From an uncultured Lachnospiraceae bacterium (lineage in GTDB: Bacteria > Bacillota > Clostridia > Lachnospirales > Lachnospiraceae), in contig URPH01000001.1 of the NCBI GenBank assembly GCA_900549665.1, positions 62,001 to 126,000 on the forward strand: a stretch of DNA of 64,000 nt, written 5' to 3'. Under the pieces are notes generated by a model, which saw only the letters and a program-made list of their open reading frames with translations, searched no databases and was not told the origin of the DNA. Both the position numbers and the translations under genes were made by a program. This document shows positions 26,782-36,042 of this stretch, piece by piece (positions within the stretch are counted from its first letter, which is position 1; every line of letters begins with the position of its first letter).

Positions 26782-28056
26782 TTATTCTTCATCCAACATC
26801 TTCCGGTATTTGCACTTAGGATAGCGATAACATTCAAGTACCTGCTTTTTTTCACCATTCACTTCTATCGTTCTGGGGACCAGTGTAGCCCTGCATTGAG
26901 GGCAATACGTTATTCTCATATTTTTTGCTGTTGCCTTTTTTTCACTCTGTGCAGCTTGCCTGTATAGCTCTTTGTGGCCGATTGACCGCATGCCGGATTG
27001 CAAAGCATCGACACTCTTTATCGGTATCTCCTCAGCTGGTCTTTCTTCAGCTTGTTTTTCCTCAATGTATTTTTCTTCGGACACTTTTTTCTCAGTCTGT
27101 TCTTCTACAGCATATTTTTCAGTGATATCCTCTGTCTGCTCAGACTCTTCCGGAAGAATATTCTCCGACAAATCTTCTTCCTGCAAAACTTTTTCCTGCA
27201 AAGCCTCTTCTTCCAATGGTTCTTTCTGCAAAACCTCCTCTGTCAAAAGAGCACTTTCCTGCAATTCGACATCTAGCCGTTCCTCTTTCTCATTACTATC
27301 GTTTTCAACATCTGCAATGCTGCCGCTTTCATCAGCCATATTCACTTTTTCCATATACTTTTTATCAACAATATCCTGTACATGGTTTTTCTTAACTTCC
27401 TGTGATACCTGAGTTGTCAGATATAATTTTTCTCCAAGCTGATCTACCACATCCTGTGTCAAAACATCTTCCATGTTTTCCATCTTTTTCAAGATGCAGT
27501 ATTGCAGACTGTTCAAATGTATCACCTCTGCCTCATCTGTATTGTTTTCCAAGCTTTTAAATACACATCTATCGGAAAATACAACAAGAGATACAAAAGG
27601 AATATCCATCTCCAGATATTTTTTTAAATACTTGATGTGTCCTCTATTCTGCGCGATCGGATTATAAAAAGTATTTTTCTTACTCTTTCTGTTTTTACCT
27701 TTCAACGACTGAGTCCACATATAGTCTGATGCCTTACCAAAAATCCAGCCAGAGTAATTTTTGCTTTCGATTACCCAGATTCCCTTTCTGCAAATCATCA
27801 GAACATCAATCTCGGATGTTCCATCTTTATCATTGGGAATATAGCAGTTATACAGTATCTTTGCACCATCTTTAACAAAAACTGACAGTCTCTTTCTGAT
27901 CAACTGCTCACCAATACGTCCTTTTCTTGCTATCTTATCTTCTTTTTTTCTGCTCTTTTTATTTTGATACTTTTGACCACGTTGTTTTTTTATGATTATA
28001 GGTAAAACAATATCAGCCAAAACACACAATAATAAAAAAATTAGTATTATTTCCAT
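26782..28056 (-). CDS. Membrane-anchored NERD-domain protein with C4 zinc finger
   Basis: A 424-residue protein with four parts: an N-terminal hydrophobic helix (2-24); a NERD nuclease-related domain (about 45-190) with RIGEQLIRKRL, SEIDVLMI and WVIESKNYSGWI; a long Glu-rich low-complexity linker (about 235-350) of repeats such as LQEEVLQKEPLEEE; and a topoisomerase-type C4 zinc ribbon at the end (CPQCRATLVPR ... CYRYPKCKYR). The NERD catalytic pattern (E..., D..., ExK) appears intact. Members are thought to be nucleases acting on DNA; the true role is unknown. GGAGA lies 7 nt before the ATG. Confidence 0.88.
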   Translation of the reverse strand: MEIILIFLLLCVLADIVLPIIIKKQRGQKYQNKKSRKKEDKIARKGRIGEQLIRKRLSVFVKDGAKILYNCYIPNDKDGTSEIDVLMICRKGIWVIESKNYSGWIFGKASDYMWTQSLKGKNRKSKKNTFYNPIAQNRGHIKYLKKYLEMDIPFVSLVVFSDRCVFKSLENNTDEAEVIHLNSLQYCILKKMENMEDVLTQDVVDQLGEKLYLTTQVSQEVKKNHVQDIVDKKYMEKVNMADESGSIADVENDSNEKEERLDVELQESALLTEEVLQKEPLEEEALQEKVLQEEDLSENILPEESEQTEDITEKYAVEEQTEKKVSEEKYIEEKQAEERPAEEIPIKSVDALQSGMRSIGHKELYRQAAQSEKKATAKNMRITYCPQCRATLVPRTIEVNGEKKQVLECYRYPKCKYRKMLDEE

Positions 28057-28239
28057 ACTTTATCTCCATGCCTCCCCTAATCATCAATCTGATAAATTCA
28101 TTAAGTAAGCTTGTCGTCATTGTAATAACGAAAAAGCATAAAGTCAATATACAGAATTGAGTTTTTACGACTTTTATACTTTTCCTCTTTCTTCGAAAAT
28201 GCTATTCTTTATTTATAATACCACAGAAAGGAAACCACA

Positions 28240-28779
28240 ATGTCAACATCTCTCATCATACTACTATCCATTGGCGCTCCCGCGATCATACTTCTGCTTA
28301 TAGGTATCATAATCGCCCTATGCAATTCCAAAAAGAAAACCCACTGCACCTGCCAGACCGTAGGAAAGGTCTATGGCTACCGGTACGCCGGCGGCAACGG
28401 CGACTGTTCGGTTGCTCCACGGGCAGAGTTTTATGTCAGTGGTCAGAAATACAAAGCCTACAGACATTATAAAGGCGTTGTGGCAAGTACCAAAATCACA
28501 CCGGATCCCGACAGTCTGCTCGGGAATCAGGATTCTTTCTGGATATCCGAAAAAGACTGGTTCCACATCAACAAAAAAGGTCTGTGCACCAATTACAAAA
28601 AAATGGCACAGGAGGTCTGGCCGGTCGGCTCCGATGTCACGATCCTCTACAATCCCGACAAGCCCAGACAAGCCTATGTGGAAAAAGTTGTCATCAATAC
28701 CGTCGTTCCGATCGTCTTTATCGGTTGTGGATTGCTTTTGATATTGTCAGCCGTGATGGGATACATTCTTTTTTTGTGA
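28240..28779 (+). CDS. Two-helix membrane protein, DUF3592-like
   Basis: A 179-residue protein with a hydrophobic helix at each end (about 4-27 and 150-178) and a soluble middle containing CTCQTVGKVYGY, EFYVSGQKYKAY and DVTILYNPDKPRQAYVE. The YNPxxP text before the last helix is typical of DUF3592-type proteins. Function unknown. AAAGGAAACC lies before the ATG. Probably monocistronic. Confidence 0.75.
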   Translation: MSTSLIILLSIGAPAIILLLIGIIIALCNSKKKTHCTCQTVGKVYGYRYAGGNGDCSVAPRAEFYVSGQKYKAYRHYKGVVASTKITPDPDSLLGNQDSFWISEKDWFHINKKGLCTNYKKMAQEVWPVGSDVTILYNPDKPRQAYVEKVVINTVVPIVFIGCGLLLILSAVMGYILFL

Positions 28780-28797
28780 TCATCTTTCAATCAAACC

Positions 28798-28826
28798 TTG
28801 TCATTTTGCGCTATTTACGATATTAT
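28798..28826 (+). promoter_or_regulatory. argG promoter
   Basis: TTGTCA (28798-28803), a 17-bp spacer and TATTAT (28821-28826). It begins right after the preceding gene and gives a leader of about 125 nt. Confidence 0.6.
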
Positions 28827-28851
28827 AATTTCAGTCAATATACATAATTAT

Positions 28852-28919
28852 GATATCAGTTGCAAAGGTCCGGAAGGGCAAACCAATCTGATATCAAAAG
28901 GACAGAATATCGATTGTCC
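28852..28919 (+). promoter_or_regulatory. Structured argG leader
   Basis: GATATCAG (28852-28859) pairs with CTGATATC (28888-28895), with TTGC/GCAA nested inside. A second small hairpin, GGACA/TGTCC, spans 28900-28919. No T-run follows, so control could be at translation or by a protein. I recognise no known riboswitch. Confidence 0.4.
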
Positions 28920-28958
28920 GGACATTAATCCATCAATAAAGGAAAAGAGGATACGAGA

Positions 28959-30182
28959 ATGGAAAAAGTTATCTTAGCCTATTCAGGCGGACTTGACACA
29001 ACTGCGGTTATTCCGTGGTTAAAAGAAACTTATGGTTATGAAGTTATATGCTGCTGTATCGACTGTGGTCAGGGCGAGGAGCTTGACGGACTGGAAGAAC
29101 GTGCTAAGCTTTCCGGTGCTTCCAAGCTTTACATTGAAGATGTTGTTGATGATTTATGCGACAATTACATCATGCCCTGTGTTCAGGCCGGTGCAGTTTA
29201 CGAACATAAATATCTGATGGGAACTGCTATGGCAAGACCCGCTATCGCAGCTAAATTAGTTGAAATTGCAAGAAAAGAAGATGCTGTTGCTATTTGCCAC
29301 GGTGCGACCGGTAAAGGAAATGACCAGATCCGTTTTGAACTTGGTATCAAAGCTTTAGCACCCGACATCAAGGTTATCGCTCCCTGGCGTGATGACAAAT
29401 GGCAGATGGATTCCCGTGAAGCGGAAATCGAATACTGCAAGGCACATGGCATTGATCTTCCTTTTGGAACCGACCAGTCATACAGCCGTGACAGAAACAT
29501 CTGGCACATCAGCCATGAAGGTCTGGAGCTCGAAAATCCTGCTCTCGCACCCAACTATGATCACATGCTTGTCCTTGGTGTGACACCCGAAAAAGCACCC
29601 GATGAAGACGTTGAGCTTACTCTTACCTTCGAAAAAGGTGTTCCTACTTCTTTAAACGGAAAGAAAATGAAAGTATCCGATATCATCCGCGAATTAAATA
29701 CCATCGGCGGCAAACATGGTATCGGCATTGTAGATATCGTAGAAAACCGTGTTGTAGGTATGAAGAGCCGTGGCGTTTACGAAACTCCCGGCGGAACCAT
29801 CCTGATGGAAGCTCATCAGCAGCTTGAAGAGCTGGTTCTTGACCGTGACACCATCGCATTAAAATTGGAGCTTGGCAGCAAGCTTGCAAGCCTTGTATAC
29901 GAAGGAAAATGGTTTACACCCGCACGTGAAGCAATCTCTGCTTTCGTTGGTGTTACCCAGCAGTATGTTACAGGCGAAGTCAAATTACGTCTGTACAAAG
30001 GAAACATCATCAAAAACGGTACAACCTCTCCTTACTCTCTTTACAGTGAATCACTTGCATCCTTTACAACCGGTGATATGTATGATCATCATGATGCAGA
30101 AGGCTTCATCACATTATGGGGACTTCCGTTAAAGGTACGTGCAATGCGCATGAACGAATTAAAGAAAGAAAACAAAAAATAA
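28959..30182 (+). CDS. argG: Argininosuccinate synthase
   Basis: A 407-residue ATP-dependent enzyme joining citrulline and aspartate in arginine synthesis. The P-loop is VILAYSGGLDTT (residues 4-15), and later signatures are GATGKGNDQIRFEL and YSRDRNIWHISHEG. Typical length. AAAGGAAAAGAGG lies upstream of the ATG. argH is not adjacent, so argG is monocistronic here, with its own promoter, structured leader and terminator. Confidence 0.97.
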   Translation: MEKVILAYSGGLDTTAVIPWLKETYGYEVICCCIDCGQGEELDGLEERAKLSGASKLYIEDVVDDLCDNYIMPCVQAGAVYEHKYLMGTAMARPAIAAKLVEIARKEDAVAICHGATGKGNDQIRFELGIKALAPDIKVIAPWRDDKWQMDSREAEIEYCKAHGIDLPFGTDQSYSRDRNIWHISHEGLELENPALAPNYDHMLVLGVTPEKAPDEDVELTLTFEKGVPTSLNGKKMKVSDIIRELNTIGGKHGIGIVDIVENRVVGMKSRGVYETPGGTILMEAHQQLEELVLDRDTIALKLELGSKLASLVYEGKWFTPAREAISAFVGVTQQYVTGEVKLRLYKGNIIKNGTTSPYSLYSESLASFTTGDMYDHHDAEGFITLWGLPLKVRAMRMNELKKENKK

Positions 30183-30231
30183 TGTTTTTTCAAATGAAGC
30201 TATGGCTCAAAGTCATAGCTTCATTTCAAGC

Positions 30232-30277
30232 AAAAAAAGAGACCCTCTGGAAATCTTCCGGACGGTCTCCCTTTTTC
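30232..30277. terminator. Terminator between argG and the Lon-like ATPase gene
   Basis: GAGACC ... GGTCTC with an inner TCTGG/CCGGA stem. It has A-runs on one side and CTTTTTCT on the other, so it can act for both convergent genes. A weaker hairpin (GAAGCTATG/CATAGCTTC) lies at 30196-30222. Confidence 0.8.
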
Positions 30278-30290
30278 TATAAAACTGACA

Positions 30291-31778
30291 CTATGCCAGC
30301 AATTCTCTGATCATATCTGAATCGTAAGTCACACAGGTCATCTTTTCTGCCTCGATCCGATATAAAGCATTAGCTGCAATATGTTCTGCTGCCTGCTCAA
30401 TATCACGGATACCGGAAGTTCCTTTAAACACATCCATAATGGTATCCAGGGCATCCTCTGTGATCACGATTTCCTCTTCCTTTAAGCCAATACGCTTTAA
30501 AACCTTTGGCATTGCAAAACGGGTGAAGATCACACGCTTTTCTTCCAGTGTATAATCCGGAAGCTCAATAACTGCAAAACGTGACATCAAAGGTGCACTG
30601 ATTGCCTTTTTATCATTGGCAGTTGCAATCGGATACACTCCGGTCGTTGGGATATTACACTCAATATAGTTGTCCGTAAATCCCAGATTATCAAGTAAAG
30701 TCAATAACACATCTGCCGGATTTCCGTTTCCTTTTCCTGCAGAAGCTTTATCAAGCTCATTGATGATAAATAACAGATTGGAGCTTTCTGCGTTAGCAAA
30801 GGCTTCCATAATAAGGCCGGGCTTTGCATTGGCATAAATACGCGAGCTTCCTGTAAGCTGCTCCGGATCGTTGATGGAACTCATCTCCAAGGTTGTCCAT
30901 GACATTTTTAAAATTTTGGCAACCGCATAGGCAATCTGCGATTTACCGGTTCCGGCAGGCCCGATCAGCAAAATTCCATACGCCGGAAGTGTATGTGTAC
31001 GGTTGATTTGGATAATTGTCTCAATGATACGCTGCTTGACATTGTCCAGTCCATACAGCTCCTCATCGAGGATTTTTCTTGCCTCAACCGGATCAATCGG
31101 TTGAAAATCTGTATTTTTCCACTGAATGTTGAGCATGATGGAAAGAGCTCTCTGCGCATGACGTCTTTCTTCCGGTGTGACCTCTGTGGACTTGGCTACT
31201 GCCAGGTTTCTTCTTGCCCACATACGGATGTTGTCGGGAAGGGTGCTTCCTGCACACATCAGATAGTCTGTGATACTCTGGATGCTGGTAAGCTTCATAT
31301 CATCCGAATCTTCCATTTCATCAATATCCACAGTTGTCTGTGAGGGCGCATCACTCTGGAAAAGACGTTCAATCATAAACTGGAGAAAACCGTTTTCTCC
31401 GGAAATCTTGCTGCCACGCATCGCAACTCCGGTTTCATGGATCTTGTATACGGCATATCCCTTATCCGTAGGCTTACCGGACAGGCGCACCATAATATGA
31501 TTTTCACCAAGCCATTTTATCAGATTTTCAAAACGGGCATCCAGCATCAGAATATCATGATTGGATTTTTCCTCATCTTTTTCATATACAAAGGCTGTAC
31601 CGGTTACCGGTGCCATAAACATACCGGAGGAATGATGGACCATCTTTTTGTCCCGGTCCTCTAACAGCATGATCGGATGCTCTGCATCTGCAAAGTGCTC
31701 ATCTGTATAAATCAACTCATATGTTTTTTCTGCTTTTACAGCATCTTTCTTTTCCTGATTAAAATCAAAAACAGGCAT
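30291..31778 (-). CDS. Lon-like AAA+ ATPase lacking the protease domain
   Basis: A 495-residue protein. Residues 1-225 are an N-terminal domain I do not recognise. From about 235 it follows the Lon ATPase core: ELYGLDNVKQRIIE, Walker A GPAGTGKS near 276, an RIYANAKPGLIMEAF segment like the Lon pore region, the LLTLLDN helix, sensor VYPIATANDKKAISAPLMSRF, and a C-terminal lid SGIRDIEQA. No Ser-Lys protease domain follows. The Walker B reads LLFIINELDK, with Asn where Asp is normal. It lies 63 nt after the TetM-NYN gene on the same strand and may be cotranscribed. A remodelling chaperone is the likely role (inference). Confidence 0.8.
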   Translation of the reverse strand: MPVFDFNQEKKDAVKAEKTYELIYTDEHFADAEHPIMLLEDRDKKMVHHSSGMFMAPVTGTAFVYEKDEEKSNHDILMLDARFENLIKWLGENHIMVRLSGKPTDKGYAVYKIHETGVAMRGSKISGENGFLQFMIERLFQSDAPSQTTVDIDEMEDSDDMKLTSIQSITDYLMCAGSTLPDNIRMWARRNLAVAKSTEVTPEERRHAQRALSIMLNIQWKNTDFQPIDPVEARKILDEELYGLDNVKQRIIETIIQINRTHTLPAYGILLIGPAGTGKSQIAYAVAKILKMSWTTLEMSSINDPEQLTGSSRIYANAKPGLIMEAFANAESSNLLFIINELDKASAGKGNGNPADVLLTLLDNLGFTDNYIECNIPTTGVYPIATANDKKAISAPLMSRFAVIELPDYTLEEKRVIFTRFAMPKVLKRIGLKEEEIVITEDALDTIMDVFKGTSGIRDIEQAAEHIAANALYRIEAEKMTCVTYDSDMIRELLA

Positions 31779-31841
31779 ATCCCCAACCTCTCATTCGTTT
31801 TCTCTTGTTGTGACTTCCATCATATTATAATCTATGTTTTC

Positions 31842-34466
31842 TCAGTTATCAATCATACTGCGGACTTTTTCCTTGACATCCATGACCTCTTCATAAAATT
31901 CTCTTGCAGAGATACGCATGGCACCATGTCCGAGTATAATAATCTGTTCGAGCCCGTCGGAGGTTGCTACTCTCACACGGTGCTCCTGCCCGATCTTTTT
32001 GGTAACCTTTTCAATATACATATCGGCAGTCTCCGCTTCTTTGGTATAGACAACGTCAATGTTGTGATACTTCGTGGCAAAACCATAATTTCCCTTTACC
32101 TTGTAAGCATCAAACACCAAGATCAGCCGGCATTTTACAAAGCCCTGATAGTCGCACAGAATGTCCATCAGCCTTCCTCTTGCCGCATCAAGGTTAGCTT
32201 TTGCTAACTCCTTTAATTCATCCCATGCAAAAATAATGTTGTAACCATCCACCAGCAGATACTGCTCTATAGGCTTCTGAGGCTTCTTTTTATACTTCTT
32301 CTGATAGGCCTCCTGTGTCACACTTTCTCCATGTGAAATATAGCGGGTATTACCACTTCCATATTCCCGGCGTCTGATCGGGCCAAATTCGCGTAACATA
32401 ATTTCTTCCAGTTCTTTTCCAAAACCTTCTGTAGCCGCCTTTTCCCGACGTCTTCTGTCCGCATCGGCCTTTCTCTGCAGGCGTTCTTCTGTCTTAAAGT
32501 GCGTATCATTCTGCAGCACTTTACTTTCCACATGCATATAATCACGCACCTGATCCCAGGGCACATAAACACCCACTCCATGCTCACAAAATACAGATCC
32601 GGTTGGATTCCAATGGTCTCTTTCACTGTCATAGCCTCTTTTTTCAATGACCTCTTCTGCATTGTGACACGGCCCGTAGCCTCCATTTGAAAGCTTCAGC
32701 TGTCCTTCCCCCTTGGTGTAGGAATGGACCTCACTCATATAATCCAATGAGGTCGAAACAGGCACCCGCCCTTTTATCAGGGTCATTTTCTCCGATAATG
32801 TCTGTGGCGGTTCAAAAGTACCACTCATCATCTGCATGTCATTCATGGTACGACCAATCTGCTCATTGGGAACTGTCAGTTCAAAATTGTAATATGGCTC
32901 CAAAAGCACACATTCCCCGCTTTTTAGTCCCTGCCGCAATGCCCGATAGGTCGCCTGTCTGAAATCTCCGCCTTCCGTATGCTTGATATGAGCTCTTCCA
33001 CCAACCAGAGTGATCCGCATATCCGTAATCGCCGAACCGGTCAACACACCTCTGTGCTCCCGCTCCGCCAGATGCGTCAATATCAGCCTCTGCCAGTTTA
33101 AATCCAGTTCATCCTCACTGACCTCGGTATCAAAAACAAGCCCGCTTCCCTGCGACAGGGGCTCCAATAAAAGATGCACCTCCGCATAATGCCGCAACGG
33201 CTCAAAATGTCCGACGCCTTCAACCGGCGCTGTGATCGTCTCTTTGTATACAATACTGCCTGTCCCAAATGTCACATCCACATCAAACCGCTCTTTCATC
33301 AGGGACTTCAATACTTCAAGCTGTACCTTTCCCATGATACGGACATGGATTTCCTGATGCTCCTCATTCCACACGACATGAAGCATCGGATCTTCCTCTT
33401 CCAGTTCTTTTACCTTTTTTAAAAGAAGCGCGGCATCCATTCCGTCAGGCGGGATCATCTGATATGTCATAACCGGTGATAAAATTCCCTCTCCGGTTTC
33501 AGCCTCAATGCCGATTCCCTGCCCCGGATAAGTCTTAACCGGACCTGTAATGGCACACAGCGTTCCTGCCTCTGCTTTCTTTGTTAATTCAAATTTACTG
33601 CCCGAATAAAGTCTTATCTGATCTACCTTTTCATCCTGCAGCAATCCCTTTACACGCAGCTCCCCACCTGTGATTTTTAAATAAGTGAGACGGTTGCCCT
33701 GGTCATCCCTGCCAATCTTGTAGACCTTAGCTCCAAATTCTTCGGGATATGAGCAATCACAAAACCACTGGTCAATCCCTTCCATAAAAGCTTTGATGCC
33801 CTGATCTTTTAGGGCTGATCCAAAATAAACCGGGAAAATTTTGCGCTCCACGATCAATCTCCGGATCACATCTTCTGCTATTTCTCCTGTTTCCAGATAC
33901 TGCTCCATGGCTTCTTCATCGCTTCCGGCAATTTCTTCCACTGCCTCTGCGTCCCATTTTTCCTGCGAATCTCCACACATAGAGGTAAAATCGGTCATGC
34001 CCTCATGCAGCTCTTTTTTTAACTGTGCCATAAGCCCTGTCGTTGCCTGCATCTCATCCTCTTTGCATGCCAGATCCATTTTGTTTACAAAAAGAAAGGT
34101 CGGCACCTGATAGTCCATCAAAAGCCGGAACAAAGTCCTGGTATGTGCCTGCACGCCATCTGTTGCACTGATGACCAGAATGGCATAATCAAGCACCTGC
34201 AAGGCTCTCTCTGTCTCTGCGGAAAAATCTACGTGTCCCGGTGTATCCACCAATGTCATGTCCACATCCAGAAATTTCATCCTTGCCAGTTTTGAAAAAA
34301 TGGTAATACCGCGCTTTTTTTCCAATTCATAATTGTCCAGAAATGTATCCTGATGGTCAACTCTTCCCATGTTCCGGATCATTCCGCTATTGTATAATAA
34401 AGCTTCTGATAAAGTTGTCTTACCGGCATCTACATGTGCCAGGATTCCTACGATTGGTTTTTTCAT
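31842..34466 (-). CDS. TetM/EF-G-like GTPase fused to a NYN (YacP/Rae1-type) RNase domain
   Basis: An 874-residue fusion in one uninterrupted frame. Residues 1-230 are a translation-factor GTPase with GILAHVDAGKTTLSEALL, VDTPGHVDFSAE and NKMD. EF-G/TetM domains II-V follow (the domain IV region includes NEQIGRTMNDMQMM). Residues about 732-874 are a NYN domain with LLVDGYNIIF, LILVFDAYK, ETADMYIE and VATSDGLEQ, the acidic set of YacP. B. subtilis YacP (Rae1) cuts mRNA in the ribosomal A site. The fusion suggests a GTPase that docks on ribosomes and delivers an A-site nuclease; tetracycline resistance is only one possible reading. AGGA lies before the ATG. Confidence 0.9.
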   Translation of the reverse strand: MKKPIVGILAHVDAGKTTLSEALLYNSGMIRNMGRVDHQDTFLDNYELEKKRGITIFSKLARMKFLDVDMTLVDTPGHVDFSAETERALQVLDYAILVISATDGVQAHTRTLFRLLMDYQVPTFLFVNKMDLACKEDEMQATTGLMAQLKKELHEGMTDFTSMCGDSQEKWDAEAVEEIAGSDEEAMEQYLETGEIAEDVIRRLIVERKIFPVYFGSALKDQGIKAFMEGIDQWFCDCSYPEEFGAKVYKIGRDDQGNRLTYLKITGGELRVKGLLQDEKVDQIRLYSGSKFELTKKAEAGTLCAITGPVKTYPGQGIGIEAETGEGILSPVMTYQMIPPDGMDAALLLKKVKELEEEDPMLHVVWNEEHQEIHVRIMGKVQLEVLKSLMKERFDVDVTFGTGSIVYKETITAPVEGVGHFEPLRHYAEVHLLLEPLSQGSGLVFDTEVSEDELDLNWQRLILTHLAEREHRGVLTGSAITDMRITLVGGRAHIKHTEGGDFRQATYRALRQGLKSGECVLLEPYYNFELTVPNEQIGRTMNDMQMMSGTFEPPQTLSEKMTLIKGRVPVSTSLDYMSEVHSYTKGEGQLKLSNGGYGPCHNAEEVIEKRGYDSERDHWNPTGSVFCEHGVGVYVPWDQVRDYMHVESKVLQNDTHFKTEERLQRKADADRRRREKAATEGFGKELEEIMLREFGPIRRREYGSGNTRYISHGESVTQEAYQKKYKKKPQKPIEQYLLVDGYNIIFAWDELKELAKANLDAARGRLMDILCDYQGFVKCRLILVFDAYKVKGNYGFATKYHNIDVVYTKEAETADMYIEKVTKKIGQEHRVRVATSDGLEQIIILGHGAMRISAREFYEEVMDVKEKVRSMIDN

Positions 34467-34700
34467 TGTTTTCCTGTTTCAAATAATTGATAAATTCTGT
34501 GTTTTTAGAGTTGCTTTAGGGTGTAACTATCATGATCCGCACTCTCGTGCTCTTCGTTGCTTCGCAACTATCATGATCTACATTCGCCGTTCGCCGATTG
34601 TGCAAGTACATCGGTTCTCTTGCGCTCATTATATCATATTTTTTCATTTATATCTCGTTGTCTCCTTTTTCTATGTTGTGTATTTAAATTTACAAGATAC

Positions 34701-34736
34701 ATTACCGCCAGCCCCTTTTGGAGCCGGCGGTAATTC
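34701..34736. terminator. Strong hairpin after the MFS gene
   Basis: ATTACCGCC pairs with GGCGGTAAT, with further G/C pairing inside. It begins 4 nt past the MFS stop. T-runs are on the plus side only, so termination on the minus strand is uncertain. The rest of the 34467-34700 gap holds two copies of AACTATCATGATC (near 34526 and 34567) and no gene. Confidence 0.6.
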
Positions 34737-34739
34737 TTT

Positions 34740-35846
34740 TTACCATATTGAAAATACAATTCCAGCAAGTGGTGACAGCACGATCATAATCACAGAAAAC
34801 GTAAACGATTCCATTGATATAAGTGTTGCCCTCTGCTCTGATGGAAACATTTCCTGCAGGATGGCATCCGTGCGCACCTGCAATGCATCATCGCTGCATG
34901 CCGCAACAAATCCGCCCAATGTCATGAGCACTGCAATTCCTGTATGTTCAATTAATATGCCACATAAAACAAGTACTGATGTTATCACAAACACCCAACG
35001 ATATCGTAATTTTTTACAACGTAAAATTAATTTTGCTCCAAGTATTCCGCCCAGCTCCATGATAAACAAAGCTGCTCCAAGTGCGGAATCCGGCATGCCC
35101 GTCTGCGGCAGCTTCGCCTGCAGAAAAAACAGCAATACAATATCCATTGCTCCGACAAACGAATTACACGTCATCAGAAATACTGCCCGCTTTGCTTCTT
35201 TCAAAAAATACAGGCTCTCTACGAAACATCTCACAAGCTCTTTCCACACCGATTTCAACACCGCCTGTTTCCTTTGCATACCTGTATGCTCCGGACAAAT
35301 CTCTTGAAGAGACAACAACACCCCGATCTGAACTCCTGTCACCAAAATGTCTGATGCATACGCAATCTTATATCCGACAAAAAGTGCAAAACCCGCACAC
35401 AATGTAGAAATACCATTGCAAAGACGATATAAAATCAACTGATTTGATGCATAACATTCATATAAAGTCTCTTCGCCGACTAATTTCAACGAGTCATAAG
35501 CAAGTGCATCACCGGATCCGGAAGAAAAATTATAACTGATCGCGAAACATGCAATTGCAGCACACACCATCATCAGGTTCCTTGAATTAATCATGCAAAC
35601 GCTCCCGATCACACGCATAATACTGCTTACCACCAACATTTTCTTTCGACCAAATACATCCGCAAAAACACCGGATGGTATCTCAAACGTCACACTAAAA
35701 ATATGAAACACCGTTTCCGCAATTCCTATTTCAACCAGACTGTAACCTCTCGCTGCAAGAATCGCAACCCACGCGCCCGTCAATGACAAGTTGCCTAAAA
35801 TGGACGCCGTGTACAACTTCGATATTTGTTTTTTAATTTTAAACAT
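34740..35846 (-). CDS. MFS exporter, C-terminus short
   Basis: A 368-residue major facilitator with about 11 membrane helices. The helix 2-3 loop carries the antiporter-type motif GVFADVFGRKKMLV. A cytoplasmic loop at about 190-215 separates the halves. The protein stops after SPLAGIVFSIW, inside what should be the last helix pair, so helix 12 is missing compared with usual 390-410-residue members; a recent nonsense or frameshift change is possible. The upstream leader peptide and the ribosome-site-blocking hairpin strongly suggest induction by a ribosome-targeting compound, making drug efflux likely (inference). Substrate unknown. Confidence 0.85.
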   Translation of the reverse strand: MFKIKKQISKLYTASILGNLSLTGAWVAILAARGYSLVEIGIAETVFHIFSVTFEIPSGVFADVFGRKKMLVVSSIMRVIGSVCMINSRNLMMVCAAIACFAISYNFSSGSGDALAYDSLKLVGEETLYECYASNQLILYRLCNGISTLCAGFALFVGYKIAYASDILVTGVQIGVLLSLQEICPEHTGMQRKQAVLKSVWKELVRCFVESLYFLKEAKRAVFLMTCNSFVGAMDIVLLFFLQAKLPQTGMPDSALGAALFIMELGGILGAKLILRCKKLRYRWVFVITSVLVLCGILIEHTGIAVLMTLGGFVAACSDDALQVRTDAILQEMFPSEQRATLISMESFTFSVIMIVLSPLAGIVFSIW

Positions 35847-35851
35847 AAAAA

Positions 35852-35884
35852 ATCTCCTTAACTTATTCTTTTCGTTAAGGAGAT
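35852..35884 (-). promoter_or_regulatory. Attenuator hairpin masking the MFS ribosome site
   Basis: ATCTCCTTAAC and GTTAAGGAGAT form a perfect 11-bp stem around an 11-nt loop. The second arm holds the AAGGAG ribosome site and is followed by TTTTTT, so it may act as an anti-ribosome-site hairpin, a terminator, or both. Confidence 0.85.
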
Positions 35885-35920
35885 AATGTACCTTGATTTA
35901 TATAGAATAGTTCTGATGAA

Positions 35921-36013
35921 TCAGACTTTATTCCTGAAAAAAGGCGCACTATCCCCATAGGGAGCAAAAATATAACCTTTTTTCAGTTGCAATGTTGTCA
36001 TCTTCCAGAACAT
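35921..36013 (-). CDS. 30-residue regulatory leader peptide of the MFS gene
   Basis: The small ORF starts at the ATG 36013 with GAAAGGA 8 nt upstream and ends at TGA 35921-35923, 36 nt before the attenuator hairpin. The peptide begins MFWKMTTLQLKKGY and ends FFRNKV. Its own coding region contains an 11-bp perfect inverted repeat (CTGAAAAAAGG at 35976-35986 and CCTTTTTTCAG at 35934-35944, minus-strand sense). Ribosome stalling here would change the downstream folding. This is the layout of attenuators ahead of several ribosome-antibiotic resistance genes. Confidence 0.7.
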   Translation of the reverse strand: MFWKMTTLQLKKGYIFAPYGDSAPFFRNKV

Positions 36014-36042
36014 TGATTTATTCCTTTCAGTGTATTGGTCTT

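Noticed and set aside
31842..34466. Plain tetracycline-resistance gene
   Set aside because: The TetM-like part is clear, but the fused NYN domain and chromosomal housekeeping context make simple resistance an unsafe label.
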